Origin: JAFNGF01 sp964567045
Lineage (GTDB): Bacteria; Planctomycetota; Phycisphaerae; Sedimentisphaerales; Anaerobacaceae
DNA: 64,000 bases
Assembly: GCA_964567045.1 (NCBI GenBank)
Contig: CAZMLE010000005.1
Coordinates: 1-64,000, forward strand
Direction of reading: 5' to 3'
Shown: positions 43,563-53,465 of the stretch, in pieces
Numbering within the stretch: the first letter of the stretch is position 1
Layout: each line of letters begins with the position of its first letter
Notes under the pieces: model-generated
What the model was told of the DNA's origin: nothing
What the model saw: the letters and a program-made list of their open reading frames with translations, nothing else
Databases searched by the model: none
Translations under genes and position numbers: made by a program

Positions 43563-44342
43563 TTACTGTGGTCTGGGCAGCGTTATCCTGAATGTGCTTC
43601 CCTGGTTAGGTTGGGATTCGACTGAAATGCAGCCGTGATGGGCATCGACTATTTTCTTACAGAAAGCAAGGCCGATCCCGCAGCCTGAATACCCAGACGA
43701 CGAGGCTTTTTCTCTTTTGGTCGTGAAAAAGGACTCAAAGATATGTGGCAGGTCAGCCGGTTCAATGCCGCTGCCGGTGTCAGCGACTTCTATGTGAGTG
43801 ACGTCGGCCGCCTCTGAAGCCCTTATGGTCAGAACCCCACCGCGTGGCAGCATGGCGTGGCGGGCGTTTAGAATCAGATTCATAATAACGTGCTGAATTT
43901 GGATAGGTACCGCCCAGACCGTCAAATTCTCAGAAATCTTGATTTCTACGGTTATGCCATCCTTGGTAAAATCTCTGCCCAGAGCTGCAAAAACCTCCTC
44001 TACCAAGGCGGCCAGCGGGACATTTTCCTTTTCTTGTCTGCGGCCATCCACCATCCTCAGCATACTTTCCATCATCTTGGCAGCACGCTGACAATTCTGG
44101 ACCGTTTTGCGCAGGGCTTTATCCGTCAGAGACTTATCACCTGGGTTTTCCAGCGCCAGAGCCGCATAATCAGCCAATGGCGTCAGCAGATTGTTAATCT
44201 CGTGGGCTATCATATAGCTGGCTGTGCCAATGTTGGCAAGGCTCTCCAACTGAGAAATCTGAGCCTGCAAAGCGTTATTCTGCCGCTGCTGATTTACCAG
44301 GTCCCGGTGTAAAGAAACACGTTTTTCTATAATGCTTGTCAA
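43563..44342 (-). CDS. Soluble sensor histidine kinase with coiled-coil start
   Basis: A 259-residue kinase starting with TTG, supported by GGGAG at 44350-44354, 7 bases upstream. Residues about 5-35 form a coiled coil. The H box is MIAHEINNLLTPL, the N box is NLILNARHAML, G1 is DTGSGIEPADLP and G2 is CGIGLAFCKKIVDAHHG. No membrane helix or sensing domain is seen. It is unrelated in placement to the NtrB-like kinase. A single-domain response regulator at 46822-47328 could be its partner, but it lies 2.5 kb away on the other strand. Confidence 0.85.
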   Translation of the reverse strand: MTSIIEKRVSLHRDLVNQQRQNNALQAQISQLESLANIGTASYMIAHEINNLLTPLADYAALALENPGDKSLTDKALRKTVQNCQRAAKMMESMLRMVDGRRQEKENVPLAALVEEVFAALGRDFTKDGITVEIKISENLTVWAVPIQIQHVIMNLILNARHAMLPRGGVLTIRASEAADVTHIEVADTGSGIEPADLPHIFESFFTTKREKASSSGYSGCGIGLAFCKKIVDAHHGCISVESQPNQGSTFRITLPRPQ

Positions 44343-44484
44343 CTGTGTGCTCCCGATATAGAATTCAAGTCAGACTTTCATTATGTGGCTATTATCTCCT
44401 GAAAGCCTTTGCATATAAGTATTTTATCGACCTTTGGCAGGCTTTTTCTTGAACGGTATATATGTCTGATGCGGCGGATAAGAG

Positions 44485-44751
44485 ATGACTGAGCAAAGAA
44501 TCTTAGAAGAGCTGCTGCATTTATTGGAAGGAAATGGCGTCTCAGTCCGAAACGAGCCCCTGGGGGGCAGCGGTGGGGGGCTGTGCACAGTGAAAGGCCA
44601 GACGCTCTTCTTTGTGGATACGCAAGCTCCATCTGCCGAGGTGGCTGCACTTTGCGCCGAAGCGGTAGCTAAGCTGCTGGACCTCGAAACGGTCTACATT
44701 AGGCCGGAAGTCCGTCAGTATATCGAGAATCACAGCAACCAAATTCACTAA
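44485..44751 (+). CDS. Small conserved-looking protein of unknown function
   Basis: An 88-residue protein with a helical start (EQRILEELLHLLEGNGV) and a Gly-rich turn (GGSGGGLCTVKGQTLFFVDTQ). The C-terminus is helical (EVAALCAEAVAKLLDLETVYIRPEVRQYIENH). Codon use looks genuine and it is 15 bases before the next gene. I do not recognise a family. It is transcribed away from the histidine kinase, across 142 bases. Confidence 0.6.
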   Translation: MTEQRILEELLHLLEGNGVSVRNEPLGGSGGGLCTVKGQTLFFVDTQAPSAEVAALCAEAVAKLLDLETVYIRPEVRQYIENHSNQIH

Positions 44752-44766
44752 TAGGGCGATTCTGAA

Positions 44767-46794
<2,028 letters not shown>

Positions 46795-46821
46795 AGACGA
46801 TTGTCCCAGGAGCTATGTCCT

Positions 46822-47328
46822 ATGAATCAACAAAAGGTGAAAAAAGGTCAGAGCAGAGTGCCGGTGGTTCTGGTGGTTGATGACGACCAGCAAAATCTTG
46901 AACTTTTGCAGGCATATCTGGAGGACATAGACTGCGAGACGGTGCCGGCACTCGATGGGGCCGGAGCTTTAGAGGCTGTCAAGAAGAAAAAGCCCGACTT
47001 GATTTTGCTGGACGTAATGATGCCCAAAATCAGTGGCTTTGAAGTCTGCAAGAGGATTAAGAACGACCCCAAAACCCGCGACATTCCCGTCATAATGGTC
47101 ACGGCGCTGAGTGAATTCGGCGATATTGAACGCGGCATCAATTCCGGCACCGATGATTTTATCAGCAAACCAATCAATAGGCTCGAGCTGCTAACACGGG
47201 TTAAAACTATGCTCAAGCTCAAGCACCTTAGCGATGAGCTTGAACGCACTTTGGCGTATCTGACCGAGATAGAAAAATACGCCCAGATGGGAAAATCAGA
47301 CTCAGAGGCAGACCGCACGCGACACTAA
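46822..47328 (+). CDS. Single-domain response regulator with C-terminal helix
   Basis: About 168 residues. The receiver domain (about 15-135) has the acidic pair in VLVVDDDQQN, the phosphorylated Asp in DLILLDVMMPKISGFEV, the Thr/Ser of MVTALSEF and the Lys of FISKPINRLELL. A helical tail follows (about 140-160), without a DNA-binding domain. ATG 46822 has AGGAG 9 bases upstream; a TTG 7 codons earlier is less likely. It is 27 bases after the SUMF1-sialidase gene. Output must pass through a partner protein. Confidence 0.85.
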   Translation: MNQQKVKKGQSRVPVVLVVDDDQQNLELLQAYLEDIDCETVPALDGAGALEAVKKKKPDLILLDVMMPKISGFEVCKRIKNDPKTRDIPVIMVTALSEFGDIERGINSGTDDFISKPINRLELLTRVKTMLKLKHLSDELERTLAYLTEIEKYAQMGKSDSEADRTRH

Positions 47329-47344
47329 AAACTACGCATGTGTT

Positions 47345-47367
47345 CACACAGAAAAGTGTGGCGTTTT
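47345..47367 (+). terminator. Terminator-like hairpin after the response regulator
   Basis: CACAC (47345-47349), loop AGAAAA, GTGTG (47356-47360), then GCGTTTTT. A short stem, so only weak support. Confidence 0.4.
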
Positions 47368-47370
47368 TGC

Positions 47371-47448
47371 GTCATTGCGAGGCCTTTGGCGCCGAAGCAA
47401 TCTCGACCTTTTGGCGGTATTAGACTGCTTCGCTTCGCTCGCAGTGAC
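47371..47448. repeat. 78-bp palindromic repeat with GTCATTGCGAG ends
   Basis: GTCATTGCGAG at the left end and CTCGCAGTGAC at the right end are inverted repeats with one mismatch; inside, GAAGCAATCT and AGACTGCTTC pair with one mismatch. Elements with these ends are widespread in bacteria as non-autonomous, MITE-like repeats. No coding frame. It lies between two convergent genes. Confidence 0.7.
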
Positions 47449-47498
47449 AAAAATGTGGTTTTTCCATGAATGCTTACAGAACTACAAAGTCGCCGGTT

Positions 47499-48629
47499 TT
47501 ATGGCCTGCGTTTCTTCAGCAACGCTAATGCACCCAAGCTAAGCAGCAGAAATGTCGCTGGCTCTGGGATGGTGGCTATCCAGCCTTCGGTAAAGCCAGC
47601 AGAATTAGTGCCGTAGCCGACAATGGTTAGGCCGTCAGCAGAAACCCCTCTTGCGGAAATCAATGTCCAGCCGGTGAGGTCCACGCCACATTCATTGACA
47701 AGGACGTCTTTTAGATCTCGAGTGCCGTATTTTGCATCCCACATAAAAGCGCAGTCGCTGATCCTGTTTTCTCCAACGATTACCGAACCGTCCGCCGAGA
47801 CGGCCCAGGCAAAGCCACCAACACCCAGGCCAGTCATCACGCCATCTTCCCAGCGAAAGGCTTCGGCGGCCGGAACGGGCAAAGGCGATGCGCTATAGCC
47901 GACGATGACAGAGCCATCTGCGGATATGGCTGTGGCCCCACTATAGGCAAAGATGGGTTCCACGGGCTCCAGGAAGCCCAAGCCGACCATGCCGTCGGCT
48001 TCCGTCCAGCGGAATGCTTCGTGGTCTTGCGCCGTGGCCGAGCGACTCTCTCCGACAATGACTGAGCCCTCAGCCGAGACGCCGTATGCTGTGCTCCGAG
48101 TGCGACCCAGGCCGACCATCCCTTCTTCTTTCGTCCAGCGAAAGGCCTCCATATCGGTGGTGGACGGGCTCTCTCCTACTATCACTGAGCCATCAGCGGA
48201 CATGCCATAGGCTCTGCTTCCAGCGAATACTGGCGGGAAGCCACCAAGACCCTGAACTCCACCGGACGCTGTCCAGCGAAATGCTTCGCTGTAAGGCCTT
48301 GTTTGTGAGTAACCCAGTCCAACTACAACTGACCCGTCGGCGGATACGGCATAGGCGCTGCTTGCGAAAAACGGATCCCCAGGTGCTGTAAGAGAACTCA
48401 TTACATCATTCTCCCATCGGAAGGCCTCAAAAGGTTCGCCTAAGGCCGATTTGCTTTCTCCTACTATGACCCTCCCGTCAGCCGAGATGCCATAGGCCTT
48501 ACTGTAGAAGTTCCCTCCAGACAAGTCCCCAAGTCCTTGGAAATTACAAATAGCTGCAAGCGAAACATCCCCGAAGCATAGGTAGGTAAGCAATACCAGA
48601 TGGGCTGCAACGCAATTAACGCTCCTCAT
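47499..48629 (-). CDS. PEP-CTERM protein with HAF-type repeats
   Basis: About 376 residues from MRSVNCVAAHLVLLTYL, chosen because GGGAG lies 8 bases upstream; the frame reaches 15 codons further. After the signal peptide (about 1-25) come at least six repeats of about 40 residues built on AYGISADGSVIVGES and EAFRWT, the pattern of HAF-type extracellular repeats. The end is a complete PEP-CTERM tag: IPEPATFLLLSLGALALLKKRRP in parts, that is PEP, hydrophobic helix, basic end. It should be processed by an exosortase and exported to the surface or matrix. Exosortase is not in the window. Confidence 0.87.
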   Translation of the reverse strand: MRSVNCVAAHLVLLTYLCFGDVSLAAICNFQGLGDLSGGNFYSKAYGISADGRVIVGESKSALGEPFEAFRWENDVMSSLTAPGDPFFASSAYAVSADGSVVVGLGYSQTRPYSEAFRWTASGGVQGLGGFPPVFAGSRAYGMSADGSVIVGESPSTTDMEAFRWTKEEGMVGLGRTRSTAYGVSAEGSVIVGESRSATAQDHEAFRWTEADGMVGLGFLEPVEPIFAYSGATAISADGSVIVGYSASPLPVPAAEAFRWEDGVMTGLGVGGFAWAVSADGSVIVGENRISDCAFMWDAKYGTRDLKDVLVNECGVDLTGWTLISARGVSADGLTIVGYGTNSAGFTEGWIATIPEPATFLLLSLGALALLKKRRP

Positions 48630-48983
48630 ACGGAATTCTCCCGCAAACATTTTTATTATAGCACGTTTTTGCAAACCTTCAAGACAGAAACTGTGAAAAA
48701 CCCGATAACCGGCGTTTTTAGAACCGCAACAGCCGCTACATCACACACAATCGCCACGCACGTTCGATAAACCAAGTTGCTGCCTACCTAATTCAGCAAA
48801 ACGAAATTATTTGGCCGGCGTATGCTGTCGATATTCTTAGTGCAATAAGAGGCTGCTGCCAGCCATCAGGACAAGCAGTTCAAAGCCAGAAGACTGGCTG
48901 CACTGAGCACGGAGGATGCCGAGAAACCGTCAGGTTCCGAGTCGTACTCGAAATCAACAAGCAAGTTATTCGGCACAGGGTGT
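48630..48983. other. Divergent promoter region
   Basis: 354 bases between the PEP-CTERM gene (minus) and the TPR gene (plus). No gene or strong repeat seen. Promoters for both directions should lie here, but none stands out. Confidence 0.4.
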
Positions 48984-50588
48984 ATGAGCACAGTACTGGA
49001 GATTTTCGGCAGGGCGATACAGGTCGACACCGCCGATTTAATATGGCACTGGCTGGATGTCGGCAAACAACACAAACACGCCGGTGAATCAGCCCAGGCA
49101 CAGCAGTTGGCCACAATAATCAGCCTTATGGGCGAAATGAAGCTGGATGCCGCCCAGGAGCAGTTACGGCTGTATCTTTTTGAAAACCCCGCTTGCGTAC
49201 GCGGGCGCATGACTGCAGCGGCACTATGCCTTGCTCAGAATCGACTCCCCCAGGCAATCCAGGAGCTAAATTCAGTCTATATGAGGCAACCTAATAATAC
49301 CATGGCTCTTTACGCGTTGGGACACTGTTACGAGAGATTGGGCAAAGAATCCCAGGCCGTAGAGTTCTATCAGGACTGTCTGAAGTTCAAAAATTATCTA
49401 CAACTTCCCGCCCAGCGATTGGCTGCAATATATCTTAAAAACGGTCAATTGGACGAAACCATTCAGCAATACGAGCTTCTTAAGGACCAATATCCCGACG
49501 ATATATCCGCGCTTGCGACGCTGGGACATTTATACATCGCCACCGCCCGATACGAAAAGGCTATTGAAACGTTCAATACCGCAATTCTGATACACCCGGA
49601 CAACTTTCTCACCGGTGACGAAAGAATCGACCAACTGATTCGAGATGGTCAGCTTGAGGAGGCGTTGGAGCAGCTTGAGGATATGCTCTGCCGGGAGTCC
49701 GACAGGGTGGACCTGATTGTCAAGCAGGCGGATGTCCTGAGCATGATGGGTGCCGGCGCCGAGGCGGTTTCGCAGTATCAGCAGGCGCTGCGGATTTGTC
49801 CCGATTTCCTGGAGGCGACCATAAAGCTGGGCACAAAGTTCTTACAGATGCAAGCTGAGCAGCTCGCCGCGGAGCAATTCAATAGGGCGGTCGAAACAAA
49901 CGACAAAATAGTCGATGCCTATATCGGGCTGGCAACCGCACAAAAATTAGCCCGCCGGAATGCTGAGGCCCTGACCACCCTGTCACTGGCAGCGGCAATT
50001 CAACCGAACAGCTCATTTCTGTTCGCCGAGACAGCTAATCTGATTTTCAAAGCCGCTCTTGCCGAGGCTATGCCGCTGCATTATACGTCCGACTCTGATG
50101 ACACGATAGAGGCTGTAATTTCGGCACACCGCCGGCAAATCACCTATCGCCCCCAGAATCCGGACCTGCACTACCGTTTGGGCGTCCTGCTCATGAGCGT
50201 AGCAAAGCCGCAATTGGCCGCACAGTGTTTTCAAGCCGCCTTGGAGATAAATCCAACATACTCCAGAGCCAGGAGCAAGCTCGCCGTGTGCCTATATGAA
50301 ATAGGCCATAGAGAAGATGCTCTAGCGCAGCTTGCCGCCCCCCAGCATCTCACCAGAGAGACGCTCGAGCTTCACTACAAGACAGCGTTACTTTACTGCA
50401 ACCGATTAAAATTCGCATCTTCACTTATCAACCTTGACCGCTATCTGCACAATAACTTCGCCGCAACCGATGCGGCAGTCAACATTTCGATAGTCCTTCA
50501 AAACTTAGGCTTGCTGGACAGAGTCGCAGCGATGTGGGAGAATCTGTCCGACACCGCCGACCAGGCTGTCACTGCCAGCAGGCCGTAA
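48984..50588 (+). CDS. Tetratricopeptide-repeat protein
   Basis: A 534-residue all-helical protein with about ten TPR units, for example MALYALGHCYERLGKESQAVEFYQDCL, LQLPAQRLAAIYLKNGQLDETIQQY, ISALATLGHLYIATARYEKAIETFN and PDLHYRLGVLLMSVAKPQLAAQCFQAAL. There is no signal peptide or membrane helix. TPRs mediate protein-protein contacts, and the partner is unknown. It stands alone between a divergent gene and a long spacer. The ribosome site (AGGG) is weak. Confidence 0.75.
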   Translation: MSTVLEIFGRAIQVDTADLIWHWLDVGKQHKHAGESAQAQQLATIISLMGEMKLDAAQEQLRLYLFENPACVRGRMTAAALCLAQNRLPQAIQELNSVYMRQPNNTMALYALGHCYERLGKESQAVEFYQDCLKFKNYLQLPAQRLAAIYLKNGQLDETIQQYELLKDQYPDDISALATLGHLYIATARYEKAIETFNTAILIHPDNFLTGDERIDQLIRDGQLEEALEQLEDMLCRESDRVDLIVKQADVLSMMGAGAEAVSQYQQALRICPDFLEATIKLGTKFLQMQAEQLAAEQFNRAVETNDKIVDAYIGLATAQKLARRNAEALTTLSLAAAIQPNSSFLFAETANLIFKAALAEAMPLHYTSDSDDTIEAVISAHRRQITYRPQNPDLHYRLGVLLMSVAKPQLAAQCFQAALEINPTYSRARSKLAVCLYEIGHREDALAQLAAPQHLTRETLELHYKTALLYCNRLKFASSLINLDRYLHNNFAATDAAVNISIVLQNLGLLDRVAAMWENLSDTADQAVTASRP

Positions 50589-51068
50589 AAAGCCCCTCAT
50601 GTTATAAAAAGTGCAAACACGCTTTTTTGCCCGAAAATAACTGCTGAATGAAACATAACATATCTTATGGGACGTTATTTGCCGGCCCAAAACTACCGCT
50701 TTTTTCCTACTTTCGGGTAGAACCAACGCAGGTTTGCTTTGAGCACCGTGCCCGGCGTTTAGCCGTCGCCGGCACGGCGACGGGACGCCCGATGAAACGG
50801 CGACCACCACAACGTCAGCCAAGAACTCAATAGTAGCTATCTGTAGGCATCTGCAGCTTGGCATAAGTCGGCTCAAGGTGGGCATTTTTCAGGATGCGGG
50901 CCGGTGATGGTATAAAAAGAGCAGTCATCCTTTTTAAGGCTCATTGCAGGCTCCACCAGCGGGACAGCGACAAAACGCCTGTGTGGGCCGAAGCATGCCT
51001 GCTGCGGTGGGTTGCGGGCTTCAAAAAATTGGGTTTATGCACATCGGGGTCGGAAGAACGCACCTTAC
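50589..51068. other. Intergenic region with a hairpin element
   Basis: 480 bases without a supported gene. A hairpin of the TTTAGCC family lies at 50758-50785 (CCGTCGCC, loop, GGCGACGG after TTTAG), flanked by GGCGT and GACGCC. Short open frames here have no ribosome sites. Confidence 0.5.
50758..50785. repeat. TTTAGCC hairpin element
   Basis: TTTAG followed by CCGTCGCC (50763-50770), loop GGCAC, and GGCGACGG (50776-50783). Perfect 8-bp stem with the family's outer edge. Confidence 0.6.
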
Positions 51069-51602
51069 TTAAAGTCCGATAATGTGCTCTCCTGGGCTTC
51101 GCAGCGACAAGGGTTTGCCGAGGATTTCGTAATGCAGAATCGCCCTTCTGAGTTGCTCAGGGTCGTCGTAGGCCGGCAGAAAGGCAGGAGAGAATTCCGG
51201 CCCAGGCTTCTCAGCAGGCGACGGACGATAGTCCTGCAGCTCTTCAATGGGCTTGCTGATAGGTTCTGGTATTTCTTGTAGGCCCGGCTTAAGTCTGCTG
51301 GTCAGCGCTGCCAATTTGGGCTCTGGCAGACGCTGGTACCGCGCCGCTGGTGCAGGTGCTGCAGGCCGAGGACGAGCACTTTGCCGAAGTAATTCCTTAC
51401 GCAGGCTTCTTGCTGCCGGCGGCGTCTCGCCCTGCCTGGGCCGTGACTGCTCTTGCTCATCTTCCAGCTGAGTCTTTCTCGCCTTGAGCAGACCGGCAAC
51501 CGCCCACAAAGCCGCCAGCACTACAACTAATAATATATTCGCCCACTTTCCGACATCATCGCTTTGAACAGCCAAGATTAATTGTGCCAAGAAATGTCCC
51601 AT
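51069..51602 (-). CDS. Single-span membrane protein with Pro-rich linker
   Basis: A 177-residue protein. One hydrophobic helix (about residues 18-38, WANILLVVVLAALWAVAGLL) is followed by a charged and Pro/Ala-rich linker (45-140). A short conserved-looking C-terminal motif (DDPEQLRRAILHYEILGKPLSLR) ends it. I recall this ending from planctomycete proteins encoded beside floA. It is the last gene of the nfeD-floA run, separated from floA by 200 bases that contain a repeat. Function unknown; it could tether a partner to flotillin microdomains (inference). Confidence 0.65.
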   Translation of the reverse strand: MGHFLAQLILAVQSDDVGKWANILLVVVLAALWAVAGLLKARKTQLEDEQEQSRPRQGETPPAARSLRKELLRQSARPRPAAPAPAARYQRLPEPKLAALTSRLKPGLQEIPEPISKPIEELQDYRPSPAEKPGPEFSPAFLPAYDDPEQLRRAILHYEILGKPLSLRSPGEHIIGL

Positions 51603-51640
51603 GATACTACCACACTAATGCTAATCTGTTTTAGGCCAAC

Positions 51641-51786
51641 CAGGCTATCAGGTTATCAGGCAGTGGATATCAGGGTATCAGAAAGTCAGGTTAAGCTCGC
51701 TAGTTTATGCCCTTTCTGCATACCCAAAGTTTTTCGACGTCCGCTGCTGTTGCTTCCTGATACCCTGATTTCCTGGTCCCCTGATG
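51641..51786. repeat. ATCAGG-type inverted repeat element, copy 1
   Basis: CAGGCTATCAGGTTATCAGG and further ATCAG units (51641-51690) face CCTGATACCCTGATTTCCTG and CCCTGATG (51756-51786), forming a large imperfect hairpin between floA and the last gene of the run. Copy 2 at 53351-53446 aligns with the left arm over 50 bases. Confidence 0.65.
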
Positions 51787-51802
51787 CCCTTACATTTCTC
51801 TG

Positions 51803-52813
51803 TCATTCTTTCTTCTTAGGTTTCGCTATCGACTCGCGCATTTCTGTATCTGCGCCGATGTTCTTCAGCCGATAATAGTCCATAATCCCGAGGTTGCCCT
51901 TTTTGAAGGCCTCGGCTATGGCCAGCGGCACCTTTGCCTCGTTTTCGACCACCAGAGCTCGCATTTCCTGCTCGCGGGCGAATGCCATAGCCCGGCGTTT
52001 TTCTGCCTCGGCCTGTGCTCTTTGCAGATCTGCTTGGGCCTGGGCGGTCTGGAGTTCCGCCCCGACATTCACGCCCACATCGACATCGGCGATATCAATA
52101 GATAAAATCTCAAAGGCCGTGCCTGCATCCAATCCCTTTGCCAGCACCGCTTTAGAAATGCTGTCGGGGCTTTCCAAAACGCTCTTATAGGTTATAGCGC
52201 TTCCGATAGTGGTGACAATCCCCTCGCCCACACGGGCGATAACGGTCTCTTCTCCAGCACCGCCGATTAATCTTGCAATATTGGCCCGGACAGTTACCCG
52301 CGCCTTGGCTTTTAGCTGGATACCGTCCTGAGCAACTGCGTCAACCGTGTCTTTGCCCTTTTTAGGGTCGGGACAATCGATAACCTTGGGAATAACGCTT
52401 GTCTGGACCGCTTCGAGAATATCGCGGCCGGCCAGGTCGATGGCGGTAGCTGTCTTCAGCGTCAGATCGATGTTTGCCCTGTTGGCAGCGATCAGGGCAC
52501 GCACCACATTGGGGACATGGCCACCAGCTAAGTAGTGGCTTTCCAAATCCACCGTGGTCAGGGTTAGCCCTGCCTGAATCGCCATTATTTTGCTCAGGAC
52601 GATAGTTCTGATATCGACCTTTCTCAGCCACATTCCGATAAGCTCAGCGAATTTTACGTCGGCTCGTGATAATTTTGCCTGCAGCCATAGCCTGAAAAAC
52701 TTTAAGAACAACAGGAAAAAAACCAGGGCTGCAATAATAAGGATGACTAAAAGCGTCAGCCCGATAGTCTCAGCAGCACCGGCTGCAAGGATTACACGCA
52801 TTGAATCAAACAT
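51803..52813 (-). CDS. floA: Flotillin-like protein FloA
   Basis: A 336-residue protein with one N-terminal membrane segment (about 17-37), then the FloA domain. Characteristic blocks are AELIGMWLRKVD, AIQAGLTLTTVDLESHYLAGGHVPNVVRALIAANRA, AQDGIQLKAKARVTVRANIARLIGGAGEETVIARVGEGIVT read in parts, and GLDAGTAFEILSIDIADVDVG. A coiled tail (about 255-300) is Ala/Glu/Arg-rich. FloA organises lipid-ordered membrane microdomains. It is 15 bases downstream of a short nfeD gene, the standard partner. Confidence 0.95.
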   Translation of the reverse strand: MFDSMRVILAAGAAETIGLTLLVILIIAALVFFLLFLKFFRLWLQAKLSRADVKFAELIGMWLRKVDIRTIVLSKIMAIQAGLTLTTVDLESHYLAGGHVPNVVRALIAANRANIDLTLKTATAIDLAGRDILEAVQTSVIPKVIDCPDPKKGKDTVDAVAQDGIQLKAKARVTVRANIARLIGGAGEETVIARVGEGIVTTIGSAITYKSVLESPDSISKAVLAKGLDAGTAFEILSIDIADVDVGVNVGAELQTAQAQADLQRAQAEAEKRRAMAFAREQEMRALVVENEAKVPLAIAEAFKKGNLGIMDYYRLKNIGADTEMRESIAKPKKKE

Positions 52814-52828
52814 CTTTTCACCCTTTCA

Positions 52829-53323
52829 CTAATTTTCTTCTATTTGGCGAACGGTTAACTGCGTAGCTTGCACGCGGATAACCTTGACCTTTTTGCCCTT
52901 ATCAACATACCCGCTTTCTGCCACGCACTCAACTCTCCATCCTGAAAAATCGCAGGTGCCCACCGGTCGCAGCGGCGTAAGGACAATGCCCACAGCCCCC
53001 AGCAGATCTTTCAGTTCGGATGAATCTGCTATGGCATCGCCCGGCTCGCGATGCGGCGGCGTAAGTGTCACACTTCTTCCGAACTTGGTTCTGGGAAACA
53101 TTCTGTATGCCAGTACCAACAGCGATGGCACCATAATAGCAGCAATTACCACGCCTGCCCACCCAGCGGTGGCACTATACTGGAAAAATATCAATATCCC
53201 GCCGACCACACAGGCAAAGGCACACGCGCTGAGCAAGCCGCCGCTCGGCACAAATACCTCAGCTACTATCAGCGCCGCACACGCAAGATACAAAAAAACG
53301 GCAAAAACCAGCCACCAACCCAT
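52829..53323 (-). CDS. Short NfeD-family membrane protein
   Basis: A 164-residue protein with three or four N-terminal hydrophobic segments (about 5-90) and a C-terminal OB-fold (about 95-160). The OB-fold includes GAVGIVLTPLRPVGTCDFSGWRVECVAESGYVDKGKKVKVI in parts, typical of NfeD C-termini. It lacks the ClpP-like protease domain of the longer NfeD encoded upstream. Short NfeDs work with flotillin-type SPFH proteins; floA follows after 15 bases. Confidence 0.88.
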   Translation of the reverse strand: MGWWLVFAVFLYLACAALIVAEVFVPSGGLLSACAFACVVGGILIFFQYSATAGWAGVVIAAIMVPSLLVLAYRMFPRTKFGRSVTLTPPHREPGDAIADSSELKDLLGAVGIVLTPLRPVGTCDFSGWRVECVAESGYVDKGKKVKVIRVQATQLTVRQIEEN

Positions 53324-53350
53324 CAGTTTACCTCTTATGAAGACGGAAAT

Positions 53351-53446
53351 CAGAGCATCAGGATATCAGATAGTGGCCACCAGGGTATCAGATTATCAGG
53401 TTTGTCCACAAAGACAGGATTGGTTTTTCCTGATATCCTGATAGCC
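53351..53446. repeat. ATCAGG-type inverted repeat element, copy 2
   Basis: The left arm (53351-53400) aligns without gaps to copy 1 at 51641-51690, including AGTGG and CAGGGTATCAGA. The right arm is CCTGATATCCTGATAG (53429-53444). It sits between the two nfeD genes. Confidence 0.65.
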
Positions 53447-53465
53447 TTCAATTATTTGCACTCTG

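Noticed and set aside
50894..51082. 62-codon plus-strand frame in the spacer before the Pro-rich membrane gene
   Set aside because: No ribosome site, no recognisable sequence, and it overlaps the end of a better-supported minus-strand gene.
51582..51875. Plus-strand frame between floA and its neighbour
   Set aside because: It reads through the ATCAGG inverted repeat; its content is repeat-derived.
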